Below are positions 10,893 to 23,850 of a stretch of 64,000 bases of DNA, piece after piece. The stretch is taken from contig NW_025940754.1 of NCBI RefSeq assembly GCF_000764305.2, forward strand, positions 310,001 through 374,000, in the 5' to 3' direction. Origin of the DNA: Hyalella azteca (taxonomy: Eukaryota > Arthropoda > Malacostraca > Amphipoda > Hyalellidae). A model generated the notes under the pieces. That model saw only the letters and a program-made list of their open reading frames with translations. It had not been told where the DNA came from and did no database searches. The first letter of the stretch is position 1; each line of letters opens with the position of its first letter. The position numbers were made by a program, and so were the translations under genes.

Positions 10893-13800
10893 AGAGAAAG
10901 AAAGGACGCTCAACTTCGCCGCAGCCAGAAATGAGGAACACTTTTGAGCCGCAACTACCCAGCGGCCGCAAGCAAAAGTTGGTTTCAATTTCCGACCTCA
11001 GCTCAAGAACTCACTGAATTTGTTATATTTTCCAAATGTATTCTTAAGCGATGGTGGAAAAATGGCATTTTTTTCAAAGGCGCCCCCAGAAGATCAATGA
11101 CGGTTACACACACATAACGATTTAAATGTCGTTTAATAATATGTAACGAAGTCTAATCCCCTTATATGGATTAATTCTAAAACCAGGATTTTCTTCTCTT
11201 GTGGTTTCCATAGTGTCGCTAGAAACGAAGTGGTGCTTTGAAGAGGATAAATGTTTATCAGTTTATGCCAACTTTAATATGTAAAGAACTAACGGGTATA
11301 GTGATTATATTCACTATGAAGAGGCTTTGTATTAAAATACAACTTTTGTATACATTTCTGAAGGAATCTAACGTGTTATTTGAAAAATTTGTAATTAATT
11401 GAATTTAAAGGGGCAAGTAACGTTTGTCGTTCGTACCATGAGTGTCATCGTATTTGCCTGCAAATGGATTCATGATAAACATGGGAGCTCAATCCAGCTT
11501 TTCTTTGGATAGATAATTCCAGTTATTGCGATTCCCATTTCCCTTGATCCTCTTTCCCCAACAGGATTTCCCCTTTCCTCCACCCCCCCCCTCCCATTGT
11601 CCTTTAATTCTGTTTCTAAATTTCTCGCTTCATTCCTTCTATTCCTGTTTCCCTAATTACGTTCATCAAAACTTTATTCCACAGAAACGCAACATTCTGA
11701 AACAAAATAAAACGGCTGTAAAAACTTGTATAAGGACAACATTAGAGGAATCATTTCATATTTTAAATGGCATACATATAAAGAAACTAATTACTGAAAA
11801 CCTACAGAGAGAACATTTGTTTTAGATCTCAAGCTTGCAAATCCCGAGCCAGTTCTGGTAATAGTCAATACTTCCCGTTCAAAGCAACATTGGCATACAC
11901 TACGGTACGGAATATAATATAAATATGAATGCTACAATAGAAATTTCACGATAGCCTATTTCTGTTTCCACAACGCTAGTTACCCTTCATTGTGTTTCCC
12001 CTTTCATTTTGTCCTATAATGCAATTTGCAATTTTAAAATAGCAGTAATATTAACCATTGAGCGACCAGTTACAGCTAACAGTATATTTGGCATAAAATT
12101 GGCATTTATCGATAACTTAGATGAATAATGTCATGTAAATTTTATTAACAAATTAAATTTGTAGATTCATAATTTAAATCGAATTTTAATGTTTTAATCC
12201 ACTCTACCATTCATAGTCTCAGTAACCATAGTCTCACCACTAAAAAAAATTCGGGTTGAGGTAATATCACTATGCGATGAATATTTCGGATACATTCACA
12301 GCGTCAGGCTTCAAAAAAACGCAAACTAAACTTTTTCCTATACATTCTAGATGTTATGTTTGCAACATTTGGCGACCTAAAGCTATCGTGACATTGCAAA
12401 GGTTTTATATATGAGACATTATAATTCACGAATTTTAACTTTAAGGAAAACTTTGTTATCGTTAACTTCGGGGAAAACTTTGTTGGTCCGTGTTACAAGG
12501 GCGCTTGGTTACTCATTGTGTCGTACGGACTCGCGAAGGAGGTGTGGTCTTGTTATCACTGAAGGCTGTTGAACGGTTCACTGTCATGCATAAATGTTAG
12601 TGAAAATAAATGAATGTTTTTTGTAAATTCGTTGCATATACCGCACTATCGTATTTAATTTAGTGACTATCTTTTACGTTTTTTTATTTGTCCTACATTT
12701 TTCTCCAGGAGAGTTCAGAGCTTAGAGCTTGCAATAGATATTCCGAATTTAGACCGTAAAGCCTGAAAATTTTACCTACAGTGACTGTTAACAGGCGAAT
12801 GAGACCCCCCTCCCCGTTGAAAAAAATAAGTATGGGTTTGATGGACATTCACGGGCTGTAATACGTCCAAGATCATATTATGCTTGGACCAAGTTAGCAT
12901 TTGATGAGCAAACAGCAGCATGCTTCCAGAAACTGTTGTGTGCAGTTAATAGTCTTCGGTCGATCTTGATTGAAACTTACAATACTTAAAGGTAGTCTAC
13001 GGATGTAAAACCATGTTTACGTTTGCAAACATGGCAATTCAACCATATCAACCATAGCAATAAACTACCATGTACTATGACTGTGAAGCATCGCGCCAGC
13101 CAATAAATGACAAGTTTAGCATCCAGTTCAATCATCTTAACGTGACAGGAGTTCCACCACATGACAGACTCTGTATATCTTGCTCGCAGATCTGCAAGTG
13201 TCGAACTAAGACCCGTAAGCCTGGATGTCTTGTCCACTATAAAAACACACTCCGAAGCACTGCATTTGAGGGAGCTGTTGAGCGAGGGTCGAGTGAAGGG
13301 TTCAGATCTCAACGCAAGAATTTGAGTAGCTAAGACCTGACTCTAAAACAGGATTCGGTTGGATTAGATCAGTTTTGAAGATTTGGTTGAAGTGCGTTCA
13401 AGGACTCACGTTTAATTGTGTTCTGTGATAAGGAAGTGATGAATTTAATGTCATCTCTGCGTTGTTGAAAGTTTTTAGTTGGAAAACGGAGGTGCGTATC
13501 GCGTACATGTCCTGAAAGTTCGCTACGAACAATTCAATGGAAATAAATCAGCAAATAAGCACACAACAGAAATTGAGAAAAACAGTGTTTTCTAGCGTTC
13601 TGAAGAAGACAAATTATACCCAAAATTACTCATGTACAGCGAAAAAGTTTACAGCAAGTTGGACCATGTCGCGGGGCTCGCCTGCGGTTCCAAGTTTTAG
13701 TTTTCATCTAAAATTTACATGACTTAGAAAATTTCCCGCGGGAGCAAAGATGTGCAGGCTGCGGTGAAGTGTCACCATCCGTAAACACCACACCCGCTGG

Positions 13801-14658
13801 CTCGAGGGCTTAATAACGATGTTGTACGGCTCTGTATGGTGAAATTGTATGATGTGTATAAGAATGTTGAAGCTATCAAAGAATGTTAAAGCGGCATGAG
13901 CATACAATTATGCATAATGTTCGAATAAATAGAATATCTATAATTTTATCTATATCTATTCTCATCGTGTCTTCCAACATGCACGTGCTTATAATCACGC
14001 AATGGCTGGCTAATAAACTTCAATTTCGGAAATTATAAAATGCCTTGACTGGAATTGGAGATGAAAATTTATTGTGCAGGGAGCGGGGCCCAAACTCACA
14101 CCAGATTTATAACCACAATTGGTGCAGATTTAATAATTCATTGATTCTAACTGGCAGAACCCAATGGCTGTTCTCTTCGCCCTGATTACCGTTGGTGTTT
14201 CTCACGTTGAGACAAGCAATAATTCCCTCGTTGAGCAGGCGTATTTCAAGCGTATCTCATGCGTATTTCTGCGTATTTTTCGAGCGTCGACGCTGCTTGA
14301 TGACAGATCAGTCATCTTGCTTCGCTCAGTCGTGATATCAGTCATGTTTATTCGCTGGCTCGATGCATCATGGCAGTCAAGCATCAAGATTCCACAAGTA
14401 ATTAGAAATGATGCGTTTATAATTTCGTTCCATCTCGTAGCTCGGTATTAATATGAGGGCTTTGATCAGGATTTCAAGGGCCTAGTACACGAGATCGAGG
14501 ATCCTCGTCGGTGATCAATCATGATCTCGACATAGGAGGTTCTGATGACGTGAAGTGGCATGCATTCACAAACCAGCCTCGCGCCGCGGCCGATATTGAT
14601 AGTGATGCCGGGGCTTCGGCGTAGAGCCGATGCAGCGCCGACACGTGGCCGGGGGGGG
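10893..14658. other. AT-rich non-coding spacer
   Basis: Unique sequence. It includes a poly-C/pyrimidine tract near 11,575-11,600, a small direct repeat of GGAAAACTTTGTT near 12,445 and 12,471, and a CpG-rich patch near 14,575-14,660. Overlapping open frames of about 90-110 codons at 12,986-13,333 lie on both strands and show no family resemblance. The frame at 14,164-14,451 is likewise unrecognised. Confidence 0.5.
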
Positions 14659-15006
14659 GATGATGGCTGAGCGGTGAGGAGGTAACAGCGGCGGGAGAGT
14701 GATGGGTTGGGAAAGTCGGCGCCAGGAAGATGATGGCTGGGAGATGTCGGTTTCAGTGAGATGATGGTTGGTAGAATGTTGGCGTTGGGATGGTGATGGC
14801 TGGGGGAATGTCAGCGGTGAGGTAGGTGTTGGCTGGGGAATGTCGGTGTCGGGAAAGGTTATGGTCGGAAGAATGTCGGCATTGGGATGGCGATAACTTT
14901 GGGAATGTCGGTGTCATGGGAGATGATGGCCATGGGAATATTGGCGTCGATAAAGGTGAGGGCTGGAGGAATATTGGCGTCGGGGGGAGATGTTGGCTGG
15001 GAAAAT
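14659..15006. repeat. Degenerate GC-rich ~30-bp tandem repeat
   Basis: About eleven diverged units built on GATGATGGCTGGG, then GAATGTCGGCGTCGGG. Unit length varies around 29-33 bp. Open frames across it on both strands are shadows of the repeat. Confidence 0.85.
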
Positions 15007-15307
15007 AGGGGGAAGTGAAGGAGAGTGACGTGCCCGACAGGAAGACATAGTAAATTAATTAAATCATATTTTCCACTGCTAGAGGGACCAATTCTGAAGG
15101 TTTTCATACTCCGCTCAAACGCTTTGAGGCATCTGTGTTTGAAAGCAAAGGTTTTCTGAGCATCAAAACAATGCGCAGGACTCAACATCACGTCGTCCGC
15201 GCTGATGGCACCATGTTGAATGCATTGCTTGATTTGAAATAATATTTCCGTTTTTAAATGCTCAATAAATTACTTGTTACATTTTTAGAAAAAAAAACGG
15301 GTGAAAA
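15007..15307. other. Non-coding spacer
   Basis: Unique sequence ending in an A-run at about 15,289-15,297. No supported feature. Confidence 0.5.
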
Positions 15308-15472
15308 AACGGTCTCACTGGCGTTCTAGTGGCCGGTCGCCCCGTGAAAACAAACCGCTTCGCCATTTTTTCAGATTTTGTACGGTTTTCTAATGTTTAA
15401 CTTGAATAAAAACGTTGACACGGTGTTTTTTCACGTGCCGACGGGCCACTGAAGCGCCAGTAATACCGTTTA
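15308..15472. mobile_element. Short MITE-like inverted-repeat element
   Basis: The two ends are imperfect inverted repeats of about 48 bp. The left arm starts ACGGTCTCACTGGCG, followed by TCTAGTGGCCGGTCGCC. The right arm, reverse-complemented, reads ACGGTATTACTGGCG, followed by TTCAGTGGCCCGTCGGC. Both then continue into CGTGAAAA-type sequence. The central spacer is about 70 bp and non-coding. The arms are much more GC-rich than the surroundings. I could not identify a target-site duplication, so the superfamily is not assigned. An alternative is a non-TE palindrome. Confidence 0.65.
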
Positions 15473-16112
15473 GCGGTTGTTATTCGAACAGTGTACTTTC
15501 ACTGCTCCAGGATGTTACGCAAAATCAGAACATTTATTTAAGGTTATTTAATCCAGAACCGCAATTTTTTCCGCAACCATTGTAGTAATTCATAATATAA
15601 TATATGAAAGAACTGTTACTTCTCGATGGTTAGTTCCCATCATGAGATTAAGAATATTTTTCTTTAAGCCATCGGAAAAAATGACAGAACCTAGCCCGGC
15701 TTGCAGCCCAATTAAAAAGAGATGTTTTGTCAGTTCCCGGTATAGTGTATAATTAACCACGTGCATTAGGTTGTTAGGGCAGAACACACTCGTTTCGTGC
15801 AATAATAGCCAACATAGATAGCCAAAACCCTCAGCAAAAAGTAAGAAAATAATAGTTAAAAATATGTATAAAAAGAAATAATAGTGGAAGCAGACGCTAA
15901 GCTGACTGGAAATATTTTTCGTTCCTCATATAGTCATGGTGTTCATTCCGTATTAATAATTAACAGATTCATTATAAAATTGCCTCAGGCAATAATAAGG
16001 TATAGAACAGAATATAATAATGAAATATAGCATCATTTACTAAATAATCCATTGTCAGCCACCAAACATATTGGTCAAGTAATTTATTTGTGTTTACTTA
16101 GTTAACATAATG
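15473..16112. other. AT-rich non-coding spacer
   Basis: Unique sequence. A 70-codon minus-strand frame at 15,590-15,802 is unremarkable. Confidence 0.5.
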
Positions 16113-16461
16113 CAGGGATATCTAAAATGATGGACACAAATTAATAAATCCGTATTTATTCAAGTATAAATTCAAAATGAATAATTTATACACAAATGGA
16201 AAGAGAAAGGTTCTAATTTTGTATACATATTTATAAATGTTCATTATATCCTTTTATGCTGCACGGCAAACATCAAAACGTACGGCAGCCAAACTCGTCC
16301 CCCACACGAGAAACCATATTTTCTGTTACTGAGTGCACCGTAGCAGTGATACGGCTAGTCAGATCAACAAGAGTTGCCTATAATTATTCATTTTGAATTA
16401 ATAATTGAATAAACATGAATTTATTATATATTAAATATGGTCCATCGTTTAGAATAACCCT
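16113..16461. mobile_element. MITE-like element with ~75-bp inverted repeats
   Basis: The left arm (about 16,113-16,190) begins CAGGGATATCTAAAATGATG and runs to AATTCAAAATGAATAATT. The right arm (about 16,379-16,461), reverse-complemented, begins AGGGTTATTCTAAACGATGG and runs to the same AATTCAAAATGAATAATT block. The roughly 190-bp centre carries no open frame of note. An AGGGTTATTC-type end with TA-rich flanks suggests a Tc1/mariner-type MITE, but I see no clean TA duplication on both sides. The element is diverged. Confidence 0.65.
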
Positions 16462-16888
16462 TATATTATCAGTCTGCTTATATCGCAAGTTCACAAGGAT
16501 TTAAAAGCAAAGAAAACATCCGGGTTTCTGAACACCGTGGCAGGAGCTATCGTTCTAACTTGCCTCTCGCCAAGCCTCCTCATTCTTCCGTGCGCCTCCA
16601 TGCTGAACAGTGCGACGTGGCTGTATCTGAGAGTGATTTCAGGATACTCGGTTCCACTTCTGGCTGCTCGGATTTGAATTGTTCATAACTAGTCCTGTTT
16701 ATTTCGATATAATGTTAGGTCTTGTTTAGGTTTTATGTCTGTCTTTGATATTTGACTTATAAAATGATTTTATTCATTTTTAGTTTAGTCGAACTGAAGA
16801 TGGAGCTGGACTCTGAAACGTTTTCAATATCGATATGGTGAATTTTCTTGGCGTTTTCTTTGCTTTTAAATTCCTTTAGAATAACCCT
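16448..16888. repeat. Composite insertion with direct and inverted repeats
   Basis: TTTAGAATAACCCT occurs at 16,448-16,461 and again at 16,875-16,888 as a 14-bp direct repeat. Just inside are inverted copies: GGATTTAAAAGCAAAGAAAA at 16,497-16,516, and the reverse complement of a close variant at 16,853-16,874. Near 16,797-16,830 there is GAACTGAAGATGGAGC followed by CTCTGAAACG, an arrangement reminiscent of the ends of some Penelope-like elements. That comparison is from memory and weak. The direct repeat could be a target-site duplication or a second MITE end. Confidence 0.45.
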
Positions 16889-17374
16889 GTATAATATAAT
16901 CTATTTTTGTTTTTTTGCTTGCGAATGAGACGCGCGGTGTGTAAGTCATTGCTGAAAGACAATAATTTATAATATAATAAATTTATAATTAAGAATAATA
17001 TGATAATTTATATCACATGCTCATCGCTTTTATCAATTCTTTGACGGAATGCCTAGGAACATCCCAATTGCACAAACTCAAACTATCGGTCCAGTTTTAA
17101 CTGGAAATTTTGCAATGTGACAAGAATTAAAACGTGCTGTCCTACTGATTAATTCGATTCGTTTTTGATACGATCAAAATTCGAAAAAAAATGCATTACT
17201 TGGTAAGTGTCGGCAGTAATTATTAAAATGCTAAACTTTGGAAGACCATCCAGAAATTTGGTATGAGATGGTGAAATTTCCAATCGTCATTTTCAAAACT
17301 AATCATTTTGAGGTCCTTTTTGAAACAAACAAAATCTGGCACAATGACTAACCACCTTCCATGCCAGCACTGCT
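16889..17374. other. Non-coding spacer
   Basis: AT-rich unique sequence with no supported feature. Confidence 0.5.
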
Positions 17375-17606
17375 AGACATCTCACTGCATACCACTGCAT
17401 GGCATCTCACTACATGTCACAGCATGACATCTCACTGCACGCCACAGCAAGACATCTCACTGCATGCCACAGCATGACATCTCACTGCATGCCACAGCAA
17501 GACATCTCACTGCATGCCACAGTAAGACATCTCACTGCATGCCACAGCACGACATCTCACTGCATGCCACAGTAAGACATCTCACTGCATTCTACTTCAA
17601 TACATC
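17375..17606. repeat. 25-bp tandem repeat
   Basis: About nine copies of GACATCTCACTGCATGCCAC followed by AGCAA. Linked variants (GCAA, GTAA, GCAT, GCAC at the unit end) alternate between copies. The right-hand copy decays into TTCTACTTCAATACATC. The open frame across it is a repeat by-product. Confidence 0.94.
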
Positions 17607-18992
17607 CAGGGGCTGTAGCCATGTCAGATGGCGCTGTAGATCCCTTACTCGCTACGACAAATCCTATGCATTGTTTCGCAATCGCTAACCAATCGTGCGA
17701 TGCTGCAAATGCCTTAACAATAGATATCGAATAGCCGCACGCCTCTGCAAACCTAGAGGCACAGAAATATATCCTGACAAAAGCCTTTGATGCAGTATGT
17801 ATTTATGAGCTTTGATCGAAGAAGATAATAAAAGAAATATATTTCAAACTATTCATAAAATGTTACTATATTATGTCAACGGCAATAATTCAATGCTTGT
17901 GAGAGATGATTGTTAAATTTTCAAATGATGTTAACCGTAACTGAATTCAGTACTTAAAACTAACCTATTTAAAAGCAATGAATTATAATCATCATTAAAC
18001 ACGAAGCATTTTGTTTGGGCTCATTTTAACCTCAAATAATCATTCACTTCTATGACTTTAAAAAGAAAATCCATCGAATTCTACAAATCATTCTGCAAGC
18101 TATTGATATAAGCTTCCCCAATCATCGATGTATTAAGAGGGTACCTGTTTTCTTCGGTGATGGGTATGGGAAATTCAATATTAACGAACACAATACCTTA
18201 TGTACTCTACATAAAGTTGTCGAGCAGCTGCAGTCTCTTCGATATTACATTCGTTCAGGAAAGTTTTCAACACAAATTTTCTATCTTTTTTGGGGAAATT
18301 GAAGCAGATATAAGATCGAGACTTAATCTGGTTGGAAGTCGTGTGAGCGATTGACGATTTGAGTCACGGTCCGGCAATTAGGTACGCAAAAAGAAACCTT
18401 TTGCATGGTGCATAGCTGATGTCACTTGTTCGACATTTTCTCACGGCTCTCCGAAGTTTCTACCCCTAACGTAAATTTTTGGAAGTTTCGAAAAAGTTTT
18501 TGATACACGAACGCGTCTCCGGAATGAAAACTAGACCCGTTTGATGTGGCTGAAGGGTGACCGTGCTGGTCTGAAGCTTAATTAAAACCATTGCCGACTA
18601 TTAGAAGGCCACCTATAACCCGCCTGAAATATAACCTCAGTGTTTGATTTAGCAGCTGAAAATCACGCGAATTTTGAAGTGACAGCGTTTTTAGCGTGAC
18701 TCAGTAAGCCGTGTGACTGGCAGTGATGGGAGTGCGTCATTGGTGTTTTGTGCCGGTGGTGTAAAGAAATAATACTATAAAATTATTTTCTTAAAAATTT
18801 TTGGTAAATAAAACCCCTTGGGAATGAGCCTCAATATTTTCTGATGAACTTTGTATTGTTAGATTCACCACCGGAAATTGATTTGGCCTCAAGGGATATT
18901 TTTTCAAATTTCAACAACAGGAATGCACTTTATTTCTCTTTTGCAGCCTCAAGTTCGACTCGATCAATTGAATTGATATGAAGTGTATGGAG
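17607..18992. other. Non-coding spacer
   Basis: Unique sequence. The short frame at 18,157-18,354 is not recognisable. Confidence 0.5.
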
Positions 18993-19096
18993 AAAAAATA
19001 TAACTCAGAATTCACTGCAGTGAGTGACAGAGAGCGCATTTTCTCGTCGACGAAAACGTGAAGTCACAGACGGACAGACGGACAGACGGACATGGC
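18993..19096 (+). repeat. Dispersed repeat, copy 1, with (GGACAGAC) tail
   Basis: The sequence starts AAAATATAACTCA, passes through a 56-bp block (19,012-19,067) identical to 63,917-63,972, and ends in a simple GACGGACAGACGGACAGACG tail. The block opens with the 12-bp palindrome TCACTGCAGTGA. It has the same orientation as the copy at the right edge of the window. It is probably one end of an interspersed repeat family. I see no coding sequence. Confidence 0.88.
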
Positions 19097-22000
19097 GAGC
19101 ACAATAGTGCATTTTTTCCAGAAATGAGAAAATGTGCTAAAAAGATGCCGTCAAAGAGATGTAATTTGTTGCAATCAATGTAAAAACTTTAGTTTTCTAG
19201 TCTTAATTTTTTTTTTATTGGTATTATTCAAGGTACACTTTAAAAATTTAGTAAAATAATAAAATATTTTCTTCTTGGCAAAGGAGTGTGTAACTTTCAT
19301 TTAAATCATCTACACCTCCGTGCTGAACCTGTTATTCATTTGATTGAACATTCCATCTACGGGCTCTGCGTTCGCATAATTTTTAAGTTGTAAAGATAGA
19401 TCAACTTGTTCAAAGAAATATTACTATAAGAGAGTATTTCTGTTGTAATTTTTTTTGCAAATTTTCTAGTTAATGTTTCGAAATTCGAATATCAAATTTT
19501 AATTATCTTCAAAAGAACTGTGAGTTAGTTAAAATGTTTTAAAAGTTCAAGCGATAACACTTCATTTCAGTTAATGGCACAGCATTGTCGATATATACAC
19601 GTGAGTACTCCACTCAGTTAAAAACTGCATTCAAATAAGTTCTAAAATTCACTCGGCCTTCTATTTCCTCGGCCTCGCTGAGTCTCATCACCAGCTCACT
19701 AGCACTCCCGTTAGCTGGTGGAATTTCAATACTTGCCTCGCCTTGAAGTCATTGCAGACTCACTTTTCCACGATCTCTGGAATCGTTCCACGCTACATTA
19801 GAATTCATAACGCAATTACTGCATGCCAACAAGACGGCGAATTATAGAAGCAACCCAAGACTTTCCTCCTTCACGTAGCAATTCAACGCCAAGGAACCAA
19901 TTTATGTCGGCAGAATTGAGTTTGTACATCAAAAGCTAACTGAATTTTTTAGAATTTGAATTACATTTCAACAAGCTGGAATATCCAGCTTATTGTCCTA
20001 AAAACTTAAATGAGGCTGCATACTTTCATTACAATCTTGATAATTTTTCAGCAAATTCTTTAAATTCTTTAGTCTTTAGTTTAAATTAAAACTGTCTGTT
20101 TCATGATATATGAATAAATTGGTAGTGTAATTCCTAAATTGTACCCAATTAATTAAAAGTTTTCATAAAATTGTAATACCAATTATTAATATATTTATGA
20201 AAACTGAGCGTATATAATTAAAAAGCTAAACATTTTAAAGCTAGTTCACCTATTCTCCAATTGATTATGACTTTCAAAACATAGTATGTATTCAATTTTT
20301 CAACTACAGCGATATTGCAACAGAATTATCGAAATAAGCTATTGAAATCATCGTCTAATAATTATGAGTTATTACTATTTCAACAACCAATTGAGTGTAC
20401 ATTAACGGTGATATTAATAGACTCCGATGAGAGCTTGGAATGGTGCTACAGAATTAATGAAGTTATCCCTGAGGTGCAGCGTCGATGAGTTCAGTAATCA
20501 CGACATGAAAAGAGCTCATATATATATTCCACTAGCTGCGAGTCTATGCATTTCTACGTTAACAGTTCCCATTAAGACGTAGAAATTTCAACGCAGTAGT
20601 TGCATAACAAGTTTGTCAGAAATGGCTGAGAAGTTAGGTTTTAAGTCATTGTTCAAACTTTTGACTGTCTGTATTCTATTTCGATGTTAATTGTTGATAC
20701 GGGTCAGCGCATTCATCAGCCATCAACATACGTAAGTTACTACAATGTATTTACTGAGAAGAAGTAGGAGCTTTCACGAATGTGGACAAATATACGGACA
20801 CTCAATGCGGATTTCATGAACACATTGCACCTGTCAGACGAACGATCAATGTTACCTAACAATTCTTATGAGGCTGTTAATTAACTACGTAGAGTTCTTA
20901 TCATTGAAGAAACGCGATAACTTGACCGCATAAACTCATGATCGCTTCGGAAGCCATGCATCCTAAAATCCTCACAAAAGGAGTGAACATCCTATAGGAT
21001 GTAATGATAGGATTCAACAAATCCTGTATAAATTTTAGCATGGATTTAAACATAGGATCCGCGTGATGTTGACGGTTGATGAAAGTCATCCTGAACAATA
21101 AATCTAAGTGTTAGTGAAAGTCATCCCGACATCAAAATTACATGAGTTTGGGGACAAAAAATAATAATTTACAAATTTAAAGTTGCTTTTTAATCCGAGT
21201 TGTCACAAGATAACTTATTTTGAGTCCCAAAAATGTATAAAAAATATTTCCTGACTTTTTCGAAAAATTTAATGGCGTTCAACGTTTAAGCTAATAGATT
21301 ACGAACAGGGGCAACCTCGACAAAGAAATGTCTTGCAAGCTTTATTTTACGTGAAGAAAAATGCCGCATTTGGTGTTAAAGCTTTAGCGAAGCGAAGACA
21401 AATCTTCCAAAGCCTCGCGGATTGGCCCGAATTCTTGAAGTGGAGCGTCGAGGTGTCATCAGATTTCATCAAAGCAAATTGGTTCGTCGGATTAGAGGAG
21501 GTCGTTAGCGGCCGCAACGATTTCTGAAAGCGCCGACCCAGCTGAGCTCCTATCGAATTCTCCTCGCTCCTTGCGCAATATTTTCCAATAGTTTTTCTTA
21601 TGTGTGTTCTGCCGAAAGAAAACTATCAACGAAACAATGGCTAACATTAATTATATGCGATGATGATGGAATTAAAAATGTTCATGTGCCGTCATTAATT
21701 ATAAAATCGAAATCATTGCTACTTAAACAGACGGTAATAAAATTACTTGTCACTCATTACCATTTAAGAAGAATATACTCAGTTGTGCAACATATGGGCA
21801 CTCGAAAATACAATTAATGAAAACGTATAGAAATACTTTGGCCCTTTAAAGTCAGGCAGGAATTATTAGAATTACAAATAAATAGAAAAGTCTACCACAC
21901 CTAATCCTCGACGTCATCGAGATCTGAAAGTCATTAGCTAGAGAATAATCTAAGGATGCGAATAATAATTATTCATTGGATGAAGGCAGTGTAAGGAAGC

Positions 22001-23699
22001 GCTGCTAAGGCTTCAAGAGAAATCACAGGCTGCGGTGACATACTTCAAATCAATTACCATAAAAACAAGAAAAAAATAGCAAAAGGTCACAATGACTTTT
22101 GATCTAAGCCAGGGGCAACGATTGACCATGCGAAGTGCCATCATGCGATCATTAATATGAATTATCATTAATGTGAATGATCTGAGCACGATGGACTACC
22201 AGCCATACCTTCACCGTGTCCGGCTTTTCATTAAACTAATGAGAGTCTCGAGACAATCGCGGAACGTGCAATCGTTTCCGCTTCCCTTGCCATCTTTCAA
22301 CTTCTTCAACCTTAAATTATTGTGAATTGGAACGCTTTGGTGCAATCAGAATATTAAATCTATATCATTGGTGAATATAAATCAAAACTTGACACCTAAA
22401 ATTTGAAATTTTAATGGTGAAATGCCCGAATTTCATTTTTTACTTCTCGAAAACAGAATAGGAGAAACAATGCTACCGGAAATTACATGGTCCTCTAAAC
22501 TCTAAAGCAATTAATATATTATTGTCTTGCGCAAGATTATTTTACATCAGAAGCTTAACTCAAACAAGTGATTGATGCAGCTTCGGTGAGAAATTACAAA
22601 TGGTACTTTTGTTTGAGTGGTACGAGCTCAATTTTGAAAATGGAATGCATTCACGAAAGTTTTTTCGGAACTAATATAGCAAGTCTTTCGATGAGATTTT
22701 TTCTGAATAAGGCACACCCGAGAAAGTATTGCGTGTCATAAATTGATTCTATGTATGCCTTATATATTGGAAAATAAGGATAAAATATTACATGATGGAC
22801 ATTTCAGTTTTATGATTTTATCATGTATTTGCCCCGCGCTATAACGGATTTTGAATATTTAATGAAATAAGCATGGTAAGAAATATTCAATCAGAAAAAA
22901 ATTATTCACTAAAATCCATTGCTACTCCCTGAGCGTGCTGTACGATACTGGAATTGTTTCGCAATCCATATCGACGGCCTGCGACGCGCTTCACAAATAA
23001 CTGATAATAACAGTCAAGATTTCGCAATTTCGATCACTGCAAAATCTTCGTACGACTATCCGCCGTCTACGCAGTCGAACTCACCGAGCCCGGCAGCCTC
23101 GCAACGATTCAATTTGCATATTATGATCCTGAAGTTTTTTCACCACTCGAACTAAAGCCATAAATTAGACAGGCGGAATTATTCCCCCTGAGGTATTAAA
23201 TACGACCGAGAGAATTTTGTTAAAGGTGACCGACGCAGCGTAGCCTTCGAGTTGACATCGCTCGGTACGTACGATCGCCTTAGTGGTCTCGGAAAACCTT
23301 TAATCTTCAACAAAATTTGAAGAAAAAAAGTAATAATTATTTTCCATCATGGAATTGTTTCAGTTAACAATAATAAAATTTGAAATTGATTGGGATTGAA
23401 AGCCATCCGTGCAAAAGTTCTCCAATAATTATTATTTTCTATAAAACTTTCAACAAACAAACAATGAAATGGAGTCTCTTCTCCAGCATTTAAATCGTCA
23501 TTCATTTTAATGATTCATGTTGCCATCAATATATTAATGATTCTTGGTCGGTATTGAGAAGCTTTAACATTTCATCATTAATCCTGCGCAGAGTTTCATC
23601 ATAATTTATTCTAATACCCAAGCTGCATTCTATATATTACTTTGTCTCTCGCGTCAATATTGCTTGTTTTGTTACCATTGCATCACTGCGCCAAACATT
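19097..23699. other. AT-rich non-coding spacer
   Basis: A long stretch of unique, AT-rich sequence. Open frames are all under 80 codons (20,901-21,098, 21,333-21,527, 21,602-21,817, 22,919-23,155) and none resembles a known protein. No array or element end was seen. Confidence 0.55.
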
Positions 23700-23850
23700 C
23701 ATAGAATATCGAAGAATATCATAGAATATCATAGAATATCGTAGAAAATCGTAGAATTTCATAGAATATCGTAGAAAATCGTAGAATATCATAGAATATC
23801 AAAGAATATCATAGAACATCATAGAATATAATAGAATTTCAAAGAATATA
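23700..23850. repeat. 10-bp tandem repeat (ATAGAATATC)
   Basis: About 15 copies of ATAGAATATC and close variants (GTAGAAAATC, ATAGAATTTC, AAAGAATATC). A pentameric or decameric AT-rich array with no coding content. Confidence 0.93.

Noticed and set aside
12986..13333. Overlapping open frames on both strands (108 and 87 codons)
   Set aside because: No motif is recognisable on either strand, and mutual overlap shows the frames are mirror by-products or chance.
14164..14451. 95-codon frame beginning like a signal peptide (MAVLFALITVGVSHV)
   Set aside because: The rest of the sequence has no secretory-protein features or known family, and the opposite strand is open too.
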